A program made the translations under genes and the position numbers. A stretch of DNA of 64,000 nucleotides from Rhodanobacter sp. ANJX3 (GTDB lineage Bacteria > Pseudomonadota > Gammaproteobacteria > Xanthomonadales > Rhodanobacteraceae), in NCBI RefSeq assembly GCF_014200755.1, contig NZ_JACHCM010000001.1:290218-354217 (forward strand), in the 5' to 3' direction. Position 1 is the stretch's first letter. Each line of letters opens with the position of its first letter. Below, one piece after another: positions 8,965 to 18,701 of the stretch. Below the pieces are notes generated by a model. That model did not search any database. It was not told the origin of the DNA and saw nothing but the letters and a program-made list of their open reading frames with translations.

Positions 8965-11900
8965 GCGGGTATGCGGAGCTGCACTGCCTGTCGGACTTTT
9001 CGTTCGGACGCGGCGCCTCGAGTGCGCGCGAGCTATTTGATCGCGCGAAGATCTGTGGGTACGACGCATTGGCCATCACCGACGAGTGCTCACTGGCCGG
9101 CATCGTGCGCGCCTTCGAGGCAGCGCGCGACACTGATGTACCGCTGATTGTCGGCAGTGAGATCCAGTTGACCGATGGTCCTAAGCTCGTTGTTCTGTGC
9201 GAGACGAGACAGGGCTACATCAGTTTGTGTCAGCTCATCACCAAAGGTCGGCGTGCCTCGGAAAAAGGCACGTATCGGCTGGAGCGTGCCGATATTGAGG
9301 ATGGGCTGCTTGGCACGTTGGTGCTTTGGATACCCGGGTTTGATGTGGCGATGGAGGAGGGCCGATGGGTGCGCGATCAGTTTGGGGGACGCGCGTGGCT
9401 CGCTGTCGAACTACATCACGGACCCGATGACGCCCGACGTCTGCGTGAACTCGGGCAGGCGAGCCGCGTGCTCAACCTTCCGATGGTCGCCGCAGGTGAC
9501 GTCCACATGCATATCCGCAAGCGCCTGGCACTGCAGCACACGCTCACGGCCATTCGTCATCGCTTGCCGATTGCCGAGGCCGGCGCGGTGCTGGCGCGCA
9601 ACGGTGAGCGTCACCTGCGCGCGTTGCCCAAACTCGCATCGATCTATCCGAAACACTTGCTAGAAGAAAGCGTCGTTATCGCGCGACGTTGCACATTCAC
9701 ATTGAAAGAGTTGCAGTATCGCTATCCCGCCGAGCTAGTGCCCGACGGACATACAGCGGCCAGCTGGTTGCGCCAGCTGACCGAAACCGGGATGCGCTGG
9801 CGATGGCCAGAAGGGGGTGCGGACAAGGTTCGTCAGCAGATCGAACACGAGCTGACATTGATCGAAGAACTCAAGTACGAGTCCTACTTTCTGACGGTCC
9901 ACGACATCGTGCGGTTCGCGCGAAGCCAGGGGATTCTTTGCCAGGGTAGGGGGTCCTCGGCGAACTCCGCCGTGTGCTTTGCGCTCGGCGTCACCGAGGT
10001 CGATCCGGCTCGCATGAATCTTCTAGTTGAGCGTTTTATCAGTAAGGAGCGTAACGAACCTCCGGACATCGACATCGACTTCGAGCACGAACGCCGCGAA
10101 GAGGTCATCCAGTACATCTACGGCAAGTACGGGCGCGAGCGCGCGGCCTTGGCCGCGACGGTCATTTGCTACCGCGGCAAGAGCGCCGTGCGCGATGTCG
10201 CCAAGGCCTTGGGATTGCCGCTCGACCAGATTGACCAGCTCAGCCGTGTCTTTGCTTGGTGGGACGGCGAGGCGGATATCTCCGATCATTTGCGCGAACG
10301 CGGCTTTGATCCGGACAGCGCCGTCATCCGGCGTGTCATTCGGCTGACTAGCGAACTGCTCAGCAAGCCAAGACACCTGTCCCAACACGTCGGTGGTTTC
10401 GTCATCGCCGATGCCCCGTTGAGTGAATTGGTGCCGGTGGAAAACGCGTCCATGCCGGATCGCACGATTATCCAGTGGGACAAGGACGATCTGGACACCA
10501 TGAATTTGCTCAAGGTTGATTGCTTGGCGCTGGGCATGTTGACCTGCGTGCGCAAATGCCTGGAACTGCTACGGAGTCACCGCGGGCAGGATTACACGAT
10601 GGCCACGCTGCCACCGGAAGATCCCCAGACCTACGCCATGATCCAGCGCGCCGACACCTTGGGGGTGTTCCAGATCGAGAGCCGGGCGCAGATGTCGATG
10701 CTGCCCCGGCACCGCCCCGCGACGTTCTACGACCTGGTCATCCAGGTAGCCATTGTTCGGCCGGGTCCGATTCAGGGCGACATGGTGCATCCGTATCTAC
10801 AGCGTCGCCGCGGTGAAGAGCCAGTGACTTATCCATCCGAAGATTTGAAGGCCGTTTTTGAGCGGACCCTGGGCGTGCCGCTGTTTCAGGAACAGGTGAT
10901 GAAGCTAGCCATCGTGGCTGCAGGCTATACCCCGGGTGAAGCCGACCAGCTGCGCCGCGCGATGGCCGCGTGGAAGCGCCATGGCGGCATGGAAAAGCAT
11001 CGCGAACGGATCATGACCGGTATGCTCGAGCGGGGATATACCGCTGAGTTTTCAGCGCAGCTGTTTGAGCAGATCAAAGGGTTTGGGTCCTACGGATTTC
11101 CCGAATCCCATTCGGCGAGCTTTGCCGGGATCGTCTACGCCTCGTGCTGGCTCAAGGCGCACGAACCGGCGGCGTTTGCGTGCGCGCTGTTGAACAGCCA
11201 GCCTATGGGGTTTTATTCGCCCAGTCAGATCGTCCAGGACGCCCAGCGCCATCGGATCCGCGTCTACCCGGTGGATGTGCGCTACAGCGATTGGGATTGC
11301 ACCTTGGAAAATGACCCTCGTCATGCCGACGGGGCACCACTCATTCGGCTGGGATTTCGACAAGTGCGCGGGTTTAGCGAGGCGATCGCGTTACGCATTG
11401 AAACTGCTCGCGCGGTCCGACCCTTCGATGACATTCCCGACCTCTGCGCGCGCGCCGGCCTTGACAAGCGACACCAGGAATTGCTCGCCGATGCGTCCGC
11501 ATTACGCGGATTAGCCGGCAACCGACACCGTGCACGTTGGGCCACGTCGGGCGTTGAAAAACAACTGCCGCTGTTTGGCAACGGCAGTCCAAAGGAGGAG
11601 GCGGTGCTTTTGCCTGCCCCGACGCAGGCGGAAAACACTCTGGCTGACTACGCGCGCACGGGGCTCACGCTCGGGTCGCATCCGCTTCGTCAGATTCGCG
11701 CCCGGCTAAATGCCTCGCGCTGCGTTGATAGCAGGACCCTTCATACCCGCCCACACAAAAGCTACGTGCGCGTGGCCGGAATGGTCACCATGCGACAGCG
11801 GCCCGCTACGGCGAGTGGGGTGACATTCGTGACCATTGAAGACGAATACGGGATGGTCAATGTGGTGGTGTGGAGAAAGATTGCTGAATTGCAGCACCGT

Positions 11901-12041
11901 GTTCTGCTGGAAAGCCAACTATTGGCGATCGATGGGCAGTGGGAAGTGCAGGACGGCGTGTGTCACTTGATCGCGCATCATTTGCGCGACCTAACCCATC
12001 TGCTAGGAACTCTCGATACTCGCTCAAGGGACTTTCACTAA
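8961..12041 (+). CDS. dnaE2: Error-prone DNA polymerase DnaE2
   Basis: A 1026-residue C-family polymerase that performs damage-induced mutagenic synthesis with ImuA and ImuB. The PHP domain starts at the N-terminus ([16 protein letters not shown]). The palm acidic motif PDIDIDF is at 368-374. The fingers and helix-hairpin-helix region follows, and a C-terminal OB fold ([27 protein letters not shown]) lies near 930-970. A clear clamp-binding pentapeptide, QLPLF, is at 868-872. I chose the GTG at 8961, which overlaps the imuB TGA and begins at the conserved N-terminus; a longer in-frame start lies inside imuB. A hairpin follows the stop by a few bases, marking the end of the operon. Confidence 0.96.
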   Translation: MSGYAELHCLSDFSFGRGASSARELFDRAKICGYDALAITDECSLAGIVRAFEAARDTDVPLIVGSEIQLTDGPKLVVLCETRQGYISLCQLITKGRRASEKGTYRLERADIEDGLLGTLVLWIPGFDVAMEEGRWVRDQFGGRAWLAVELHHGPDDARRLRELGQASRVLNLPMVAAGDVHMHIRKRLALQHTLTAIRHRLPIAEAGAVLARNGERHLRALPKLASIYPKHLLEESVVIARRCTFTLKELQYRYPAELVPDGHTAASWLRQLTETGMRWRWPEGGADKVRQQIEHELTLIEELKYESYFLTVHDIVRFARSQGILCQGRGSSANSAVCFALGVTEVDPARMNLLVERFISKERNEPPDIDIDFEHERREEVIQYIYGKYGRERAALAATVICYRGKSAVRDVAKALGLPLDQIDQLSRVFAWWDGEADISDHLRERGFDPDSAVIRRVIRLTSELLSKPRHLSQHVGGFVIADAPLSELVPVENASMPDRTIIQWDKDDLDTMNLLKVDCLALGMLTCVRKCLELLRSHRGQDYTMATLPPEDPQTYAMIQRADTLGVFQIESRAQMSMLPRHRPATFYDLVIQVAIVRPGPIQGDMVHPYLQRRRGEEPVTYPSEDLKAVFERTLGVPLFQEQVMKLAIVAAGYTPGEADQLRRAMAAWKRHGGMEKHRERIMTGMLERGYTAEFSAQLFEQIKGFGSYGFPESHSASFAGIVYASCWLKAHEPAAFACALLNSQPMGFYSPSQIVQDAQRHRIRVYPVDVRYSDWDCTLENDPRHADGAPLIRLGFRQVRGFSEAIALRIETARAVRPFDDIPDLCARAGLDKRHQELLADASALRGLAGNRHRARWATSGVEKQLPLFGNGSPKEEAVLLPAPTQAENTLADYARTGLTLGSHPLRQIRARLNASRCVDSRTLHTRPHKSYVRVAGMVTMRQRPATASGVTFVTIEDEYGMVNVVVWRKIAELQHRVLLESQLLAIDGQWEVQDGVCHLIAHHLRDLTHLLGTLDTRSRDFH

Positions 12042-12046
12042 ATCGA

Positions 12047-12071
12047 TACCCGCCATGATCACGGTCGGGTA
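12047..12071 (+). terminator. Hairpin just after dnaE2
   Basis: TACCCG and CGGGTA are the outer arms, with a partly self-complementary CC-TGATCA-GG core. It starts five bases after the dnaE2 stop. No T-run follows, so it may act as a Rho-dependent or RNA-stabilising structure. Confidence 0.45.
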
Positions 12072-12268
12072 CCAAACTTAGTGAATTCGGGACAATGAAA
12101 AATTCAGGTGCCATCACCGTGGTTGCTGGAGGACGCTTTCCCTCGGCGTATGGCACAGCGGACAAGAGAAAGGGAGGCTGACGCAGGGTACGGCTCCCTA
12201 ACTTCGTTTGACGTCCACATGACGGTACGTTTGGAAAGCTTCAGAACTATCGCCGGAGGCGCCAAGCC

Positions 12269-13345
12269 ATGAGAACCCGTTATCGAGTCGGCCTGTGGTC
12301 CCTTGCCGCATTGGTCGTTTTGTTGCTGGTCCTGCGGCTGGCGTTGGCGCACTTTGCCCTGAGCTATGTGAACCGGCGGCTGGCCAACATGGGGTCCTAT
12401 AAAGGGCACGTCGCCGCTATCGATATCCATTTATGGCGCGGTGCTTACTCCATGGACGGGATGGTTATTGAGAACGTAGAGGGAAAGGTGCCCGTCCCGT
12501 TTCTCAAAGCGTCGCGCATCGACATCGCTGTCAGCTGGAGGGCACTGACGCATGGCGTTGTGCGTTCGAAAATTGATTTCTTTGATTCTTCGCTTAATTT
12601 CGTCGACGGCGGTGGAAAAGGGGCGTCACAAACTGGCAAAGGCACCGATTGGCGCGCGCAGATGGAGGCGCTCACCCCCATCCGTATTGACGAGTTGAAT
12701 ATTCACAACAGCACGGTGACGTTCCAAAACTTTGTATCGAGCCCGCGCGTCGACCTGAAAGCGACGAAGGTCAACGGCACGCTCACCAATCTATCCAACG
12801 CCTCCCGTAATCAAGGGGACGTCGTGGCGACGGCAGAGGTGCGCGCCGATATTCTCGGACAGGCGCCCCTGACCTTCAAAGGCGACTTTGATCCACTGTC
12901 TACTAAAGGTAATTTCTCGTTCGAACTGAGAGTGCTCTCCATAGATCTAACTAAGGCGAATGACCTGGCGCGGGCGTATGGCGGTTTCGACTTTGCCAGC
13001 GGGAAGGGGGACTTCGTAATGCAGCTCGCGGCGCGAAACCAGCAATTGTCCGGCTATGCCAAGCCTTTATTCCACGATTTGAAAATATTCAGCTGGAAAA
13101 AAGATGTCGAACAGGAGCACAAAAATCCGATCCAGGTGGCATGGTCTGCCACGTTGCAAGGCGTGACATCCATATTCAAGAACCACGACAAAGATCAGTT
13201 CGCCACGCGTGTGCCCATCAGCGGCCGCACAGACCAGAAAAGCTTGAGCGTTTCAGAAGCTATCGTTGCGGTGCTTCGCAATGCGTTTGTCAAAGCGTAT
13301 GAACCAAATTTTGAACACCTAAGCCCCGACCCTGGTCAAAAATAA
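12269..13345 (+). CDS. DUF748/AsmA-like envelope protein
   Basis: A 358-residue protein with one N-terminal membrane anchor ([20 protein letters not shown], about 12-31) followed by a beta-rich periplasmic domain. The pattern [36 protein letters not shown] fits DUF748, a relative of the AsmA/Tam lipid-transfer or envelope-maintenance proteins. Repeated beta segments such as [17 protein letters not shown] also match. A GGAGG lies about ten bases before the ATG. It shares direction with the SOS operon but is separated from dnaE2 by over 220 bases and a hairpin, so it is probably transcribed on its own. Its role is not established. Confidence 0.8.
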   Translation: MRTRYRVGLWSLAALVVLLLVLRLALAHFALSYVNRRLANMGSYKGHVAAIDIHLWRGAYSMDGMVIENVEGKVPVPFLKASRIDIAVSWRALTHGVVRSKIDFFDSSLNFVDGGGKGASQTGKGTDWRAQMEALTPIRIDELNIHNSTVTFQNFVSSPRVDLKATKVNGTLTNLSNASRNQGDVVATAEVRADILGQAPLTFKGDFDPLSTKGNFSFELRVLSIDLTKANDLARAYGGFDFASGKGDFVMQLAARNQQLSGYAKPLFHDLKIFSWKKDVEQEHKNPIQVAWSATLQGVTSIFKNHDKDQFATRVPISGRTDQKSLSVSEAIVAVLRNAFVKAYEPNFEHLSPDPGQK

Positions 13346-13349
13346 GCCT

Positions 13350-13660
13350 CGCGCGACGTGCGATGCTTAGGGCAGGCTATCCCATAGCCACTAAAATACG
13401 CGGTAAATGTGGCGTAAGAAAGAGGATGGTCTTCGACTTCAACGGCGAGCCGCTTTACTGCCGGATCGAAGCTGGGACCCTTCGGACATGCCGAGCTTTT
13501 CAGCATGTCGCCTACCTGTAACCGGAAGTCGTAGTGCCGCCGGCTCGCATGGTGAAGCTGCACAACGAAAATTGGGCGCGAACCCTTTTGCCGACCGTTC
13601 GGTTTTCGGCTCGGGAGTGTGATCGAACTGCCGCTTCCGCTTATAAAGAGCGAGTGACAC
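13350..13660 (-). pseudogene. ligD: Remnant of ligD (N-terminal 3'-phosphoesterase domain), frameshifted and truncated
   Basis: Only the first part of DNA ligase D, the bacterial NHEJ ligase, survives. Reading from a GTG at 13660, [19 protein letters not shown] is the usual LigD start. After GFAPNF the frame breaks: one extra T in a run of four, near 13570, moves the rest to another frame. That frame continues [18 protein letters not shown] and [15 protein letters not shown]. The metal-binding His/His/Asp of HHASRxHYDF and the later His of EDHPL are still readable. Similarity fades near 13380 (YFSGYGIA for the expected EGEYGAG) and no polymerase or ligase domain follows. The end overlaps the convergent DUF748 gene closely. 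It is non-functional as DNA stands. Confidence 0.82.
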
Positions 13661-13663
13661 GAT

Positions 13664-13839
13664 TCACTTCTTCAGCTCGCGCTCAACGTCATCCGCCATG
13701 ACGCCGACTTATGCGACAGCGTCGCAAACTTGCTGTTCCGACCCCCCCATTTTTTAGCCCAGTCGCGCAATTCATAGGTTTCGTTGACGTTGACGCACTG
13801 GCGATCGGCACTGCCTGCTTTAGATTTGTCATCGCTCAG
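13664..13839 (-). pseudogene. Broken DUF3606 gene
   Basis: DUF3606 proteins are about 60 residues. The first half reads SDDKSKAGSADRQCVNVNE and TYELRDWAKKWG, a good match. A run of seven G (about 13743-13749) then shifts the frame. The proper frame resumes as SEQQVCDAVA, meets a TAA where Lys is expected, and ends [18 protein letters not shown]. So there are two independent lesions. The start codon is CTG behind an AAGGAG, perhaps a mutated ATG. The stop lies three bases before the ligD remnant, so the two were once co-transcribed. Confidence 0.8.
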
Positions 13840-14139
13840 GGGTGTACTCCTTCGTCGCTGGGTGCTTTTACAGGTAGCAGCGCCCCAGTGAAACACCCGT
13901 CAAGTTGGAGCCAATCCGCAGCCCACGACCCGGGTCGTCGGAAAAAAAGGGTGAGTTTAGACGCCAGCTGTCTAGTTCAGTTCGGCGGAGAATGGCGCGC
14001 GCCAAGTACGTCAGAGTGCGAGTCAATGTGCCAACAGGCTCTCTCTATCCCTCTTGCGTGAACGCCCGATATACGACTGCATCACCGCCGATTGATGGTC
14101 AAAGTTTAAAAATCTCTCTGCGAATAGGAGGGATCGCCA

Positions 14140-15432
14140 GTGCAAACCCAAATGAGCCGCGCCGCCAAGCCAACTCTTAATAGCGGCACCGAAGACGCTT
14201 TACGCGGGAACGCGTTGGGTCTTATGCGCTCTCACAAGCGCGCCATGAGCCAATTGGAAAAGTTGTTGATTGACTGCAAGTCCAATCGCATAGCCCAAAA
14301 ACATCCGCGCCCGCTCATCTGTATTGCTATACCCGTATGTGACGAGATTGAACGCGTTGGCCGATGCGTGGAGGCGCTGTCTGAACAGCGCGACTCTTCC
14401 GGCTTACTGATAGGAAGGGGTCAGGTCCGCGTCGTCTTGATGGCTAATGGTTGTACGGACGGCACTTATGAGTTCGTCCTCCGGAATCTCGAAAGTTTTC
14501 GAATTGCGGTAACCGCGTATCACGCTCGACTTCCCGAGACACGTAGAAACGCGGGTTTTGCGCGCCGTATGGCAAACCACGCAGCAATCGAACTCCTCCA
14601 CGAAAAGTCTGGACTGTTGTTCATGACGGACGCCGACAGCGTCGCGCCGCCCCAATGGATAGCCAACTACTGCCAGATGCTGCGCGGTGGATACGATGCC
14701 GTGGCAGGGCAGGTGGATCTGAATCCAGACGACAGCGACGATATTATTCCCCTGCTTGATAGCCGAGGGACTCTCGAGAATCAATATACGTCGCTTCTTG
14801 ATCAGCTCGATTCGATTGTCGATCCCATTCCTCATGACCCGTGGCCTCGACACTACAATGCGTCGGGCGCGAACATCGCAGTGCGAGTCGACGCTCTGCG
14901 CGGGATCTGCGATTTCCCGATAGTGCCCTGCGGAGAGGACCGGCTTCTCATCGGGATGATGGAAGCACAAGGCAGACGTGTGCGGCACGACTGCGCTACC
15001 CGAGTACTCACATCCGGCAGGTTGTTCGGACGAGCGCCGGGAGGAATGGCAGATACTCTGCGTCGCCGGCTCAAGGCGCCGCTCACGCCATGTGACCCTC
15101 GTCTCGAAACGGCGCAGGCAGCCTACCAGCGTGCATCACTTCGAAAACGTCTACGCGAAGCATGGATCAATCGCGAGAGATGGCCAAGCGCTGCAGGGGA
15201 ATGGGTTCGCTACCTTAAAATAGCAGACCAACTAGCAATCCAGGCAGGTGCCTGTAAACATTTCGATGACATCTGGCAGAAGTTGGAGCGGATGGCGCCT
15301 TCGTTGAAGAGAGTTCCCATTCCGCCCTCCCAGCTGCCTAGCGAGATTAGAAAAGCGCAGGAGATCATACGGAGCCTGGTTGATGGCTACGAGGATGCTT
15401 GGGACTTTGAAAGGAGCGAAGTGCGAGCATGA
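14140..15432 (+). CDS. GT2-family (GT-A fold) glycosyltransferase, first gene of a four-gene cassette
   Basis: A 430-residue inverting glycosyltransferase of family 2. The nucleotide-sugar core begins PLICIAIPVCDEIERVGRCVEAL (about 58-80), LMANGCTDGT follows near 105, and the metal-binding DxD is in FMTDADS near 166. ASGANIAVR and PCGEDRLLIGMM near 245-275 fit the acceptor side. No membrane helix is evident, so it is probably cytoplasmic. The C-terminal 100 residues are helical and not assigned. The GTG start has AGGAGGG seven bases upstream. Its stop overlaps the next gene (ATGA), which points to coupled translation with the dehydrogenase, deacetylase and methyltransferase that follow. The donor and acceptor are unknown. 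Confidence 0.85.
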   Translation: MQTQMSRAAKPTLNSGTEDALRGNALGLMRSHKRAMSQLEKLLIDCKSNRIAQKHPRPLICIAIPVCDEIERVGRCVEALSEQRDSSGLLIGRGQVRVVLMANGCTDGTYEFVLRNLESFRIAVTAYHARLPETRRNAGFARRMANHAAIELLHEKSGLLFMTDADSVAPPQWIANYCQMLRGGYDAVAGQVDLNPDDSDDIIPLLDSRGTLENQYTSLLDQLDSIVDPIPHDPWPRHYNASGANIAVRVDALRGICDFPIVPCGEDRLLIGMMEAQGRRVRHDCATRVLTSGRLFGRAPGGMADTLRRRLKAPLTPCDPRLETAQAAYQRASLRKRLREAWINRERWPSAAGEWVRYLKIADQLAIQAGACKHFDDIWQKLERMAPSLKRVPIPPSQLPSEIRKAQEIIRSLVDGYEDAWDFERSEVRA

Positions 15433-16586
15433 CTTCAGCAGCGACCCGCACAACCAGGCCATTAACTAAGAGTGTGCTCGAGCAGTTGCGCAAAGTTCGA
15501 GAAGAGCTGAGCCTGTCCGCTCGAACAGATGATCTAGCCGAAACATTTCCCGCGGCCAGCATGGAAATTTTGAAAAAAGCAGGCTGCCTCAAATCCGTTT
15601 TGCCTTTTGCTTATGGCGGGGTAAGCGCAGGGTGGCATGCTGAGAGCGTCGATCTGCTTTTTAATCTACTGCGCACGATAGGTGGACTGCATCTCTCGTG
15701 TGCGCGGCTGTTTGAAGGGCATGTCAACGCGTTTCAGCTTTTATGGACATTCGGAAATGCCGCTCAACGGGATAGCGTATGCCGTTACGTCTCCGACGGT
15801 GGATTGCTTGGGGTGTGGAATGCACCCTCGCGTGAAGGCGAGCTTCTGCTTTGTGAAGAGGAAGGCCTAGGTCTAATGCTGAAAGGCCCTAAAGCCTATG
15901 CGTCAGGAGCCGGCGGCATACAGCGCCCGCTTGTCACCGCACGTCACCCGCAGAAGGGCCTGGTCATAGTCTGGCCGGATATCGTTTACAAGGTGGGTGA
16001 CGCATCTGAGTGGTCAATGCATGGCATGCGCGCATCGGTGACTCGATCGGTGAAGTTTGACGGCATAATCAAGTCTTCGCATGTTTTCGGAAAGGCCGAC
16101 GACTATCACAGCCAACCTCAATTTTCCGGTGGCTCGTGGCGATTCCTCGCAGCTCAGTTGGGCGCTGGAGAGGCGTTGGTTGAATTAATGCGCTTGGAGC
16201 TCGTCCGGCGAGGACGAACGACGGACTCCCATCAACGCGCACGGATGGCTCACTGTGTTACCGCGCTCGAAACAGGGAGAAAGTGGATTCTTGATACGGC
16301 TTATTTGGCGTCTGCAAAGAGGCCTTCAGTCGAAAAAGTCATTCAGCACGCCAATGCGGCGCGCGTGGTCGTGGAGAGGTCATTGCTGGATGTGATGGAG
16401 ATAGTGCAGCGGGGCATCGGCTTGCAGCTACTCAGTCGCGATCATCCTGGGGAACGCATTCTTCGCGATCTGACGACGTACCTTCGTCAGCCCGCGCCCG
16501 ATGCATTGCTTGAATTCTTGGGGGAGCACGCTTTCGCTAAAGGCATTGCAACCTTATCGGGGAGTGGCGATGACGCAGAGGTTTAG
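15429..16586 (+). CDS. Acyl-CoA dehydrogenase-like flavoprotein
   Basis: A 385-residue protein with the acyl-CoA dehydrogenase layout: helical N-terminal domain to about 120, beta domain with GVWNAPSREG and LKGPKAYASGAGGIQRPLV near 135-165, and a helical C-terminal domain. LPFAYGGVSAGW near 59 is the usual FAD-domain turn. The canonical catalytic Glu position near the C-terminus is not obvious, so it may oxidise an unusual substrate or use a protein-bound acyl group. It overlaps the glycosyltransferase by four bases and the deacetylase by 17, so it is clearly a member of this cassette and not a beta-oxidation gene. Confidence 0.82.
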   Translation: MTSAATRTTRPLTKSVLEQLRKVREELSLSARTDDLAETFPAASMEILKKAGCLKSVLPFAYGGVSAGWHAESVDLLFNLLRTIGGLHLSCARLFEGHVNAFQLLWTFGNAAQRDSVCRYVSDGGLLGVWNAPSREGELLLCEEEGLGLMLKGPKAYASGAGGIQRPLVTARHPQKGLVIVWPDIVYKVGDASEWSMHGMRASVTRSVKFDGIIKSSHVFGKADDYHSQPQFSGGSWRFLAAQLGAGEALVELMRLELVRRGRTTDSHQRARMAHCVTALETGRKWILDTAYLASAKRPSVEKVIQHANAARVVVERSLLDVMEIVQRGIGLQLLSRDHPGERILRDLTTYLRQPAPDALLEFLGEHAFAKGIATLSGSGDDAEV

Positions 16587-17310
16587 CTATGCATCCGTTA
16601 TGTCGTCGTTTCCACTGGTTTTGCCGCAGGAAGTCATCGGCGACCGAGATCTCCTCGTTGTCGCCCCCCACCCCGACGATGAGAGCCTGGGATGCGGTGG
16701 ATTACTTGCGTGGGCGGCGGCTTCAGGAAACAAGCCTCGCGTACTCTTTCTCACCGACGGGGAAGGTTCCCACCCAGGATCACGTCTCTACCCACCAGAC
16801 CGGTTGGGAAACGTTAGACGCAGCGAAGGAAAGAAGGCTTGCGCCGCGCTGGGTTTGAGCGAGGTGGCCACGACATTTTTAGGTGCACCGGACTCGGGTC
16901 TGCTAGCACTTTCGGACAAGGAGCGGGCCGCCCTTGTTAGCAATATCCGGAGTTGGGTCGAGCAATCCAACGATGCCGTCATTTGCATCCCTGCTGCATC
17001 TGATCCCCACAGCGATCATGTAGCCGCCCATGCGATGGTGAAAGACGCAATCCGGTGTGTACAGAATATAGAAATGCTTGCATATGCGGTCTGGACTTGG
17101 GTAACCGACGAGATGGTGGGCAGCGAAATGCCGGAGGGACGCCGCATTGATATTGAGAAATTCCGCGAAAAAAAAAGAAAAGCCATTGTTGAGCACCAGA
17201 GCCAGCACGGCACCTTAATCAACGACGCGGCTGACCCTTTTGTATTGCCTGAAGGTCTTTTGCGCTTCAGCGATCTACCCTACGAGGTTCTCTTGAATGT
17301 CAAAGTATGA
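16570..17310 (+). CDS. PIG-L/LmbE family N-deacetylase
   Basis: A 246-residue zinc-dependent de-N-acetylase of the PIG-L family, which includes GlcNAc-PI deacetylase, MshB and BshB. The metal motif is APHPDDESLGCGG near 34-46, with the third zinc ligand in DPHSDHVAAH near 135-144. I chose the ATG at 16570, which has GGGGAG upstream; a longer frame lies inside the dehydrogenase gene. It is expected to remove an acetyl group from an amino sugar made by the linked glycosyltransferase, which is inference from family and context. Its 3' end overlaps the methyltransferase by 14 bases. Confidence 0.88.
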   Translation: MTQRFSYASVMSSFPLVLPQEVIGDRDLLVVAPHPDDESLGCGGLLAWAAASGNKPRVLFLTDGEGSHPGSRLYPPDRLGNVRRSEGKKACAALGLSEVATTFLGAPDSGLLALSDKERAALVSNIRSWVEQSNDAVICIPAASDPHSDHVAAHAMVKDAIRCVQNIEMLAYAVWTWVTDEMVGSEMPEGRRIDIEKFREKKRKAIVEHQSQHGTLINDAADPFVLPEGLLRFSDLPYEVLLNVKV

Positions 17311-17860
17311 CCATTTGCACTTCGAACGGCTCTACGAGGAAGAAATAGATCCTTGGCGCTTCAGGGACAGTGACTATGAGGCAGATAAATATCAAAAAAC
17401 CATCGATGCGCTTCCCCCTGGCAGGTTCTCGCTATGTCTTGAGCTCGGATGTTCAATTGGCGTTCTTACTCGCCTGCTTGCTGAAAGATGCGAACGTATC
17501 ATCGCCGTTGACACTAGCGAGAAAGCGATCAGTGAAGCTAAAAAAGTATGTGCCGGCTTTCGCGTCGACTTCCGCCAGGCGCATTTGCCAGAGGGATGGC
17601 TAGGCAAGGGAATGGATCTGGTCGTTGCATCTGAAGTCCTCTATTACTTAGAGCACGAAGCGTTGTTCAAGCTCGCGAAGCGCTTGTCTGAAGCGGTGAA
17701 ACCTTCAGCAGTGTGCATCGGAGTGCATTGGACTGGCTCAACGGACTACCCGTTGGGTGCCGACGAAGCATGCGAACTGTTTGCGAGACACGCCAACCTG
17801 ACCTCGCTCGAGCGCCGAGACACGGCCAACTATCGGCTGGATGTCTGGCAGTTTCCCTGA
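17297..17860 (+). CDS. NodS-like SAM-dependent methyltransferase
   Basis: A 187-residue class I methyltransferase. The SAM-binding motif I is LELGCSIGVLT near 49-59, with the acidic IIAVDTSEKAI following and DLVVASEVLYYL near 111-122. The N-terminal DPWRFRDSDYEADKYQKTI is typical of the NodS family, whose founding member N-methylates the de-N-acetylated sugar of Nod factors. It begins inside the end of the deacetylase gene. A deacetylase followed by an N-methyltransferase suggests that the freed amine is the methylation target; the final product is not known. Confidence 0.86.
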   Translation: MSKYDHLHFERLYEEEIDPWRFRDSDYEADKYQKTIDALPPGRFSLCLELGCSIGVLTRLLAERCERIIAVDTSEKAISEAKKVCAGFRVDFRQAHLPEGWLGKGMDLVVASEVLYYLEHEALFKLAKRLSEAVKPSAVCIGVHWTGSTDYPLGADEACELFARHANLTSLERRDTANYRLDVWQFP

Positions 17861-17992
17861 TAGTTACACTCTTTCGGGCGGCTATCCCAAACAAAACGTG
17901 CTTACTGGTAAGAGGACAACCGCGACCCTATACCGATAGCCCATATCCCCCGCATATAGGGATCGCGAATTTTGATCCGCTATGGCAGCTCA

Positions 17993-18241
17993 TCACAGAG
18001 CGTCGGACTTTCTGGCACCACGTATGTTCATGAAAGCGAGGCAAAATTGCAGGACGATAAGCGCATATGCCTCAGCATGCCATCCCCAAACAATCCAGAG
18101 CACGTTGCTTACAAGGAAACACCAAAAGCCAACGCCGCGAGAGGCTTTTTTCTGCGAAGAAACGAACCAAGCGGCTACGACGGTTATCAACATCGCGGGC
18201 CACTGAAGAAGTCCTACATAGTCCACAGTTGACTCTGCCAT
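17993..18241 (-). CDS. Small three-helix membrane protein
   Basis: An 82-residue hydrophobic protein with three likely helices: LLQWPAMLITVVAAWFV, VGFWCFLVSNVLWIVWGW and AYALIVLQFCLAFMNI. The pattern (PxM near the start, GFW..FL.SNVLW..WG, and a final MNIRG) resembles small PQ-loop-like membrane proteins found widely in Proteobacteria and often labelled amino-acid transporter without proof. I chose the ATG at 18241 because the upstream extension to 18379 is Ser/Arg-rich and unlikely. No strong ribosome site is visible. Confidence 0.62.
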   Translation of the reverse strand: MAESTVDYVGLLQWPAMLITVVAAWFVSSQKKASRGVGFWCFLVSNVLWIVWGWHAEAYALIVLQFCLAFMNIRGARKSDAL

Positions 18242-18701
18242 TAATGAGCTTGCCGGGAAGATTGCAAAGCTACCTTTGTTCGTTCGCTTTGAAGTTAAAC
18301 GCGTAAGGCGAACGCGGGATCCTAAATAACTAGAAGTCTCTGGAAATTGCAAAGAGCTACAGCATCGGGCTTGCCGCACGCCTCAACAAAAGTCAATGCC
18401 GTTCTGCAAAAATAATAGTGAAAGCGTGTTGGAAGTGGCTTCCCACGCGCGATCGCGCCCTCATTGCATTTGTCAGCGTCGCAAGGCTTGAGGATGAAAT
18501 GAACGTTTCTGAAATCCTTCAGATCCAGCGTCGCTATCATGCGAAAAAAGTTATTCCGAACGTCTAGATCCGCAATGTCAATGTCACAACCAGCCTGCAG
18601 CCTTTTTCAAATTCTCTCCCTTAACAGCAGTGGGAAAACATGGCTAGCCCTTAGCATCCAGCACAAAACTAAGTAACTTGTGCCGGCGCTCATTGTATCT
18701 A
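18242..18701. other. Intergenic stretch, nothing recognised
   Basis: About 460 bases that look more AT-rich than the coding regions. A 72-codon minus-strand frame at 18322-18540 has no ribosome site or family resemblance. No clear hairpin or RNA gene was seen. Confidence 0.45.

Noticed and set aside
12094..12180. Short plus-strand ORF of 28 codons between dnaE2 and the DUF748 gene
   Set aside because: Too short, no ribosome site, no family; probably chance.
18322..18540. Minus-strand frame of 72 codons
   Set aside because: No ribosome site and no family resemblance in an intergenic stretch.
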